From NCBI GenBank assembly GCA_002189035.1, contig CM007990.1, positions 3,658,001 to 3,722,000 on the forward strand: 64,000 nt of DNA, given 5' to 3'. The position numbers and the translations under genes are program-made. Of this stretch, positions 61,484 to 64,000 are shown piece after piece. The stretch is from Utricularia gibba (taxonomy: Eukaryota; Streptophyta; Magnoliopsida; Lamiales; Lentibulariaceae). A model generated the notes under the pieces. It searched no databases and was not told where the DNA came from. It saw only the letters and a program-made list of their open reading frames with translations. Numbering within the stretch: position 1 is the stretch's first letter; each line of letters begins with the position of its first letter.

Positions 61484-62912
61484 ATGGCCCAAGGCCCTTC
61501 CCAGGAGGACTCCCGCAGATCTCTGTCTGTGGATTACCTCGATCTGCTCATCAACGGCCAAGCGTTCTCCGATGTCACCTTCAGTTTAGAGGGTCGTTTC
61601 ATCTACGCGCACCGCTGCATCCTGGCGGCGCGTAGCCATTTTTTCCGCAAGTTTTTGTGCTCCCCGGATGCGCCTGCTGCCGGTGCGGTGATTCCGGTCA
61701 GCTACGTCAGATACGAGGCTTTCTTGTTGCTGCTTCAGTTTTTGTACTCTGGAGAGGTTCATACGGAGCTACTTCCAAGCTTCGGTGGGCATGATCATGT
61801 CTCCTCGGCCGTCGATCTCACTGTTGACACACTGGTTGCCGCTAGATCTTTTGGGGTTGACGAGCTTGCCTTCATCACCCAGGTTTTGCATTGATAATCC
61901 CAAATTTAATTAATCATTTTGTGATACTTCAAGCAAATCCTCCATCGTGTTCGATTAAGCTTCTTCAATTCATGAAATTTTTTAATAGAATTTGTGTCTT
62001 TTGGTTGATAAAGAGGCAACTTGCGGGCATGGTGGAAAAGGCTTCAGTGGAAGATGTGATCAAAGTTCTGCTAGCTTCAAGGAAACACGAGATGCAGCAA
62101 CTATGGATAACATGCTTCAATCTGGTAGCAAACTCCGGACTCCCATCAAATGAACTAGCAAAACATCTGCCTATCGAAGTCGTGTCGGAGATCAAAGACC
62201 TCCGTCTCAAATCGACTATCTCCGCCGCCCGGCGAGAGCTCCTCTACCTAGACAGCGCAGATGTCCAAGCACAGAAGGTTCGGCGGATGAGACGGGCCCT
62301 GAATTCATCGGATGTTGAGCTTGTTAAACTCATGGTAATGTCGTATTCTACAGCATTTGGAGGTAGGCTTAAGGACCATATTCATCTCTTGTGGGATTGC
62401 AGGTGATCGGGGAAGGGCTCAATCTCGATGAGGCGGCGGCGCTGCATTACGCCGTCGAGTATTGCAGCAGAGAAGTAGTAAAATCTCTACTCGAACTGGG
62501 CTTCGCCGATGTGAACTTCCCACTGGTGCTGACCGGGAAAACGCCACTTCACATCGCTGCCGAGATTGTCTCGCCGGACATGGTGGCGGTGCTTCTCGAC
62601 CACCACGCCGACCCCACTGTGAAATCCGTCGACGGTGCAACGCCGTTGGATATATTACAGAATTTGACTTCCGATATGATGTTCAAACTTCCCTCGCCCC
62701 GGGTGCCGCATGCTATGCCGAATAAGTTGCGGCTTTGTCTCGAGCTTGTGCAGTCGGCGACCATGGTGATCTCTAGAGAGCAAGGGAAGGGCAATGTGTA
62801 CGGCGCAATGGGAGCAACGGCTCCGGCCACCACCGGCTCTACAATATTTTACCTGAATCTCAAAGGCCAAAATGGGAAGGGGGAACAAGAGATCAATGCC
62901 AACAGTAAATGA
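61484..62912 (+). CDS. BLADE-ON-PETIOLE/NPR5-like BTB-ankyrin regulator
   Basis: Transcriptional co-regulator of the NPR1 family, BOP clade, which acts with TGA bZIP factors in lateral-organ boundary and leaf patterning. Three exons are inferred: 61484-61882, 62014-62334 and 62403-62912 (409 residues). BTB/POZ spans about residues 14-120 (LLINGQAFSDVTF, AHRCILAARSHFFRKF). A helical NPR1-like region follows (MVEKASVEDVIKVLLASRKH, GLPSNELAKHLPIEVV). Ankyrin repeats include GLNLDEAAALHYAVEYCSRE and GKTPLHIAAEIVSPDMVAVL. The tail keeps NKLRLCLELVQSATMVISRE and FYLNL. The C2HC zinc motif between BTB and ankyrin (CGERGCWHTHC in Arabidopsis BOP2) is absent, replaced by FGGHDHVSSAVDL. The protein is shorter than typical BOPs (about 470-490). 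ATG 61484 is chosen because the longer frame opens with GTG. Confidence 0.9.
62335..62402 (+). other. 68-nt second intron of the BOP-like gene
   Basis: The donor is CTCATG|GTAATG and the acceptor GATTGCAG|GTGATC, phase 0. Splicing gives KLMVIGEGLNLDE, matching KLMVMGEGLNLDE of BOP proteins. Retention would end the frame. BOP genes usually have only the first intron, equivalent to 61883-62013 here. Confidence 0.8.
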
Positions 62913-63644
62913 AATGGGACAAGAGATGAACGTTTTTCTCCTACTTATGTCATTCATTAATACTTTAATTAAGAATTTCATATACATAAATAATGCATCT
63001 TGAAATATGAAATAGAAATAAAAAAAAAAAGCTTTATATGGAAAAGTTTTGAAATATATTTTTACTTTTTTATAAATAAAATATTTTATGTGTATAATAC
63101 AACTTATTATTATTTTGTTATACAAGAATTGATTTTATAGTCAATAAACGTTAAAGATAAAATTAAATTATTCATGATTTTTTAATTATATTTTCTATTT
63201 TTCTCTCAAAATGAAGATTATGTTTAATCTTAATACAAACACGAGATAACTTTGAAGTAAAATACTTATTTGTCTCATAGAATAATTTTATTGATGGAGA
63301 AGATGCATTAAGAATAGTTTTTTTATTATAATCAAATTTTGTAAATAAAAATATTCCATCTTATCGTATTTTTAATATTTATTTGTAAAATTTGTTTTAT
63401 TTCTGTGATTACTATAAAAATAATATTAAAAATCTTATTTATATATAAAAAAAAGTTCCAAAACAATGCATTACATTTTATTATTCTTTTAAGTAGATTT
63501 TGAATAAAGTTTAAATGAAGAAAATAAAAAGTTTAATTCAATTTCTAATCAAGTAAACGACAAATAAATTTTGTTATTGATGTAAATATATATAAATTTA
63601 ATATATCTGACACTAAAAAATAAAGGGAGCTATTTTCAATTTTC
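62913..63644. other. AT-rich 3' flank, nothing recognised
   Basis: This stretch includes the probable 3' UTR of the BOP-like gene. No other structure was seen. Confidence 0.6.
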
Positions 63645-63929
63645 ATGAATCCTATTAAATGCGATGTAAGAGATGTGAACAGTAGTTTTGGCGTCATGGT
63701 GAGCTCGTGTTCTCTTCTTGTGTCTGAGCCAAGTATCGAAATTCAACATGGGATCATAACAATGTTAACTGCTAAACGAGAAGGTTGTACTTATTGCAGT
63801 CAGACCAATAACATTTCTGAGAATTGTAAGAGTAAAAATGCACCTATATGTGTGTTAATTACTCTCAGTCATTCCACAAATCAAAGACATGTTGGTCAGA
63901 AAGAGTATATTCAGCCAAATAATAATTGA
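63645..63929 (+). pseudogene. Copia gag zinc-knuckle relic
   Basis: The frame contains AKREGCTYCSQTNNISENCKSK. This matches the CCHC nucleic-acid-binding knuckle of Ty1/Copia gag (C-x2-C-x4-H-x4-C), except that the His is Asn. Upstream residues (SLLVSEPSIEIQHGIITML) fit the preceding gag region. The frame stops at 63927-63929 and the rest of any element lies beyond the window. The lost His and short frame indicate a relic. Confidence 0.5.
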
Positions 63930-64000
63930 GGAGAGTACTTGGACAAGCATAAAATGAGTAATAGTGACCTACATTGACATCTTTGGATGAATCCCAGGTC

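Noticed and set aside
62655-63125. 156-codon minus-strand frame
   Set aside because: Half is antisense to BOP exon 3 and the rest is low-complexity Phe/Tyr/Ile/Lys from AT-rich DNA.

Overview
This window looks like nuclear DNA from a flowering plant. Genes are split by short AT-rich introns with GT..AG (once GC..AG) borders. Recognisable products are plant-specific: a zeatin O-glucosyltransferase-type UGT, a BLADE-ON-PETIOLE/NPR5-like regulator, a CML35/36-like calmodulin-like protein, a mitochondrial RECA3 and a PAP16-type purple acid phosphatase. The long AT-rich spaces between genes are filled with decayed transposons. I cannot fix the species.

Six intact protein-coding genes are supported: the UGT (6854-8322, +), a small plant protein with a duplicated motif (16142-16824, +), RECA3 (17020-19260, -, 8 exons), PAP16 (19903-21745, -, 5 exons), the CML gene (38899-39504, +) and the BOP-like gene (61484-62912, +). 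The three genes between 16.1 and 21.8 kb form the only gene-dense island. They have no evident common pathway. A cluster of TGGGCY (site II) motifs lies upstream of RECA3, as is typical for nuclear genes of mitochondrial proteins. A broken minus-strand coding relic of unknown identity lies at 36.4-37.3 kb.

Most of the rest is mobile DNA at several ages. At 0-1.6 kb there is a retroelement 3' end with a 61-bp minisatellite. At 3.0-3.9 kb there is a long-terminal-inverted-repeat MITE with a 10-bp target duplication. At 12.4-15.8 kb a dead PIF/Harbinger element carries an inserted inverted-repeat element. From 26.0 to about 36.1 kb there is a nested stack: an old Ty3/gypsy copy holds a younger LTR-PBS-gag fragment and, separately, a 5.4-kb Harbinger element; that element contains a foldback palindrome, which in turn contains a 306-bp Tourist MITE. 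Between 42 and 52 kb lie gypsy LTR relics, two Copia-type LTRs in opposite orientation and an L1 LINE relic. At 52.4-57.5 kb there is a third dead Harbinger region, containing an 181-bp hAT MITE with a perfect 8-bp target duplication. The window ends in a Copia gag relic.

I saw no rRNA or tRNA gene, CRISPR array or bacterial-type system, and nothing that qualifies as a new multi-gene system. The most interesting points are a BOP-like protein without its zinc-binding cysteines, an extra short intron in both the BOP-like gene and the UGT, a GC-AG intron in PAP16, the four-level transposon nest, and the unidentified minus-strand coding relic.
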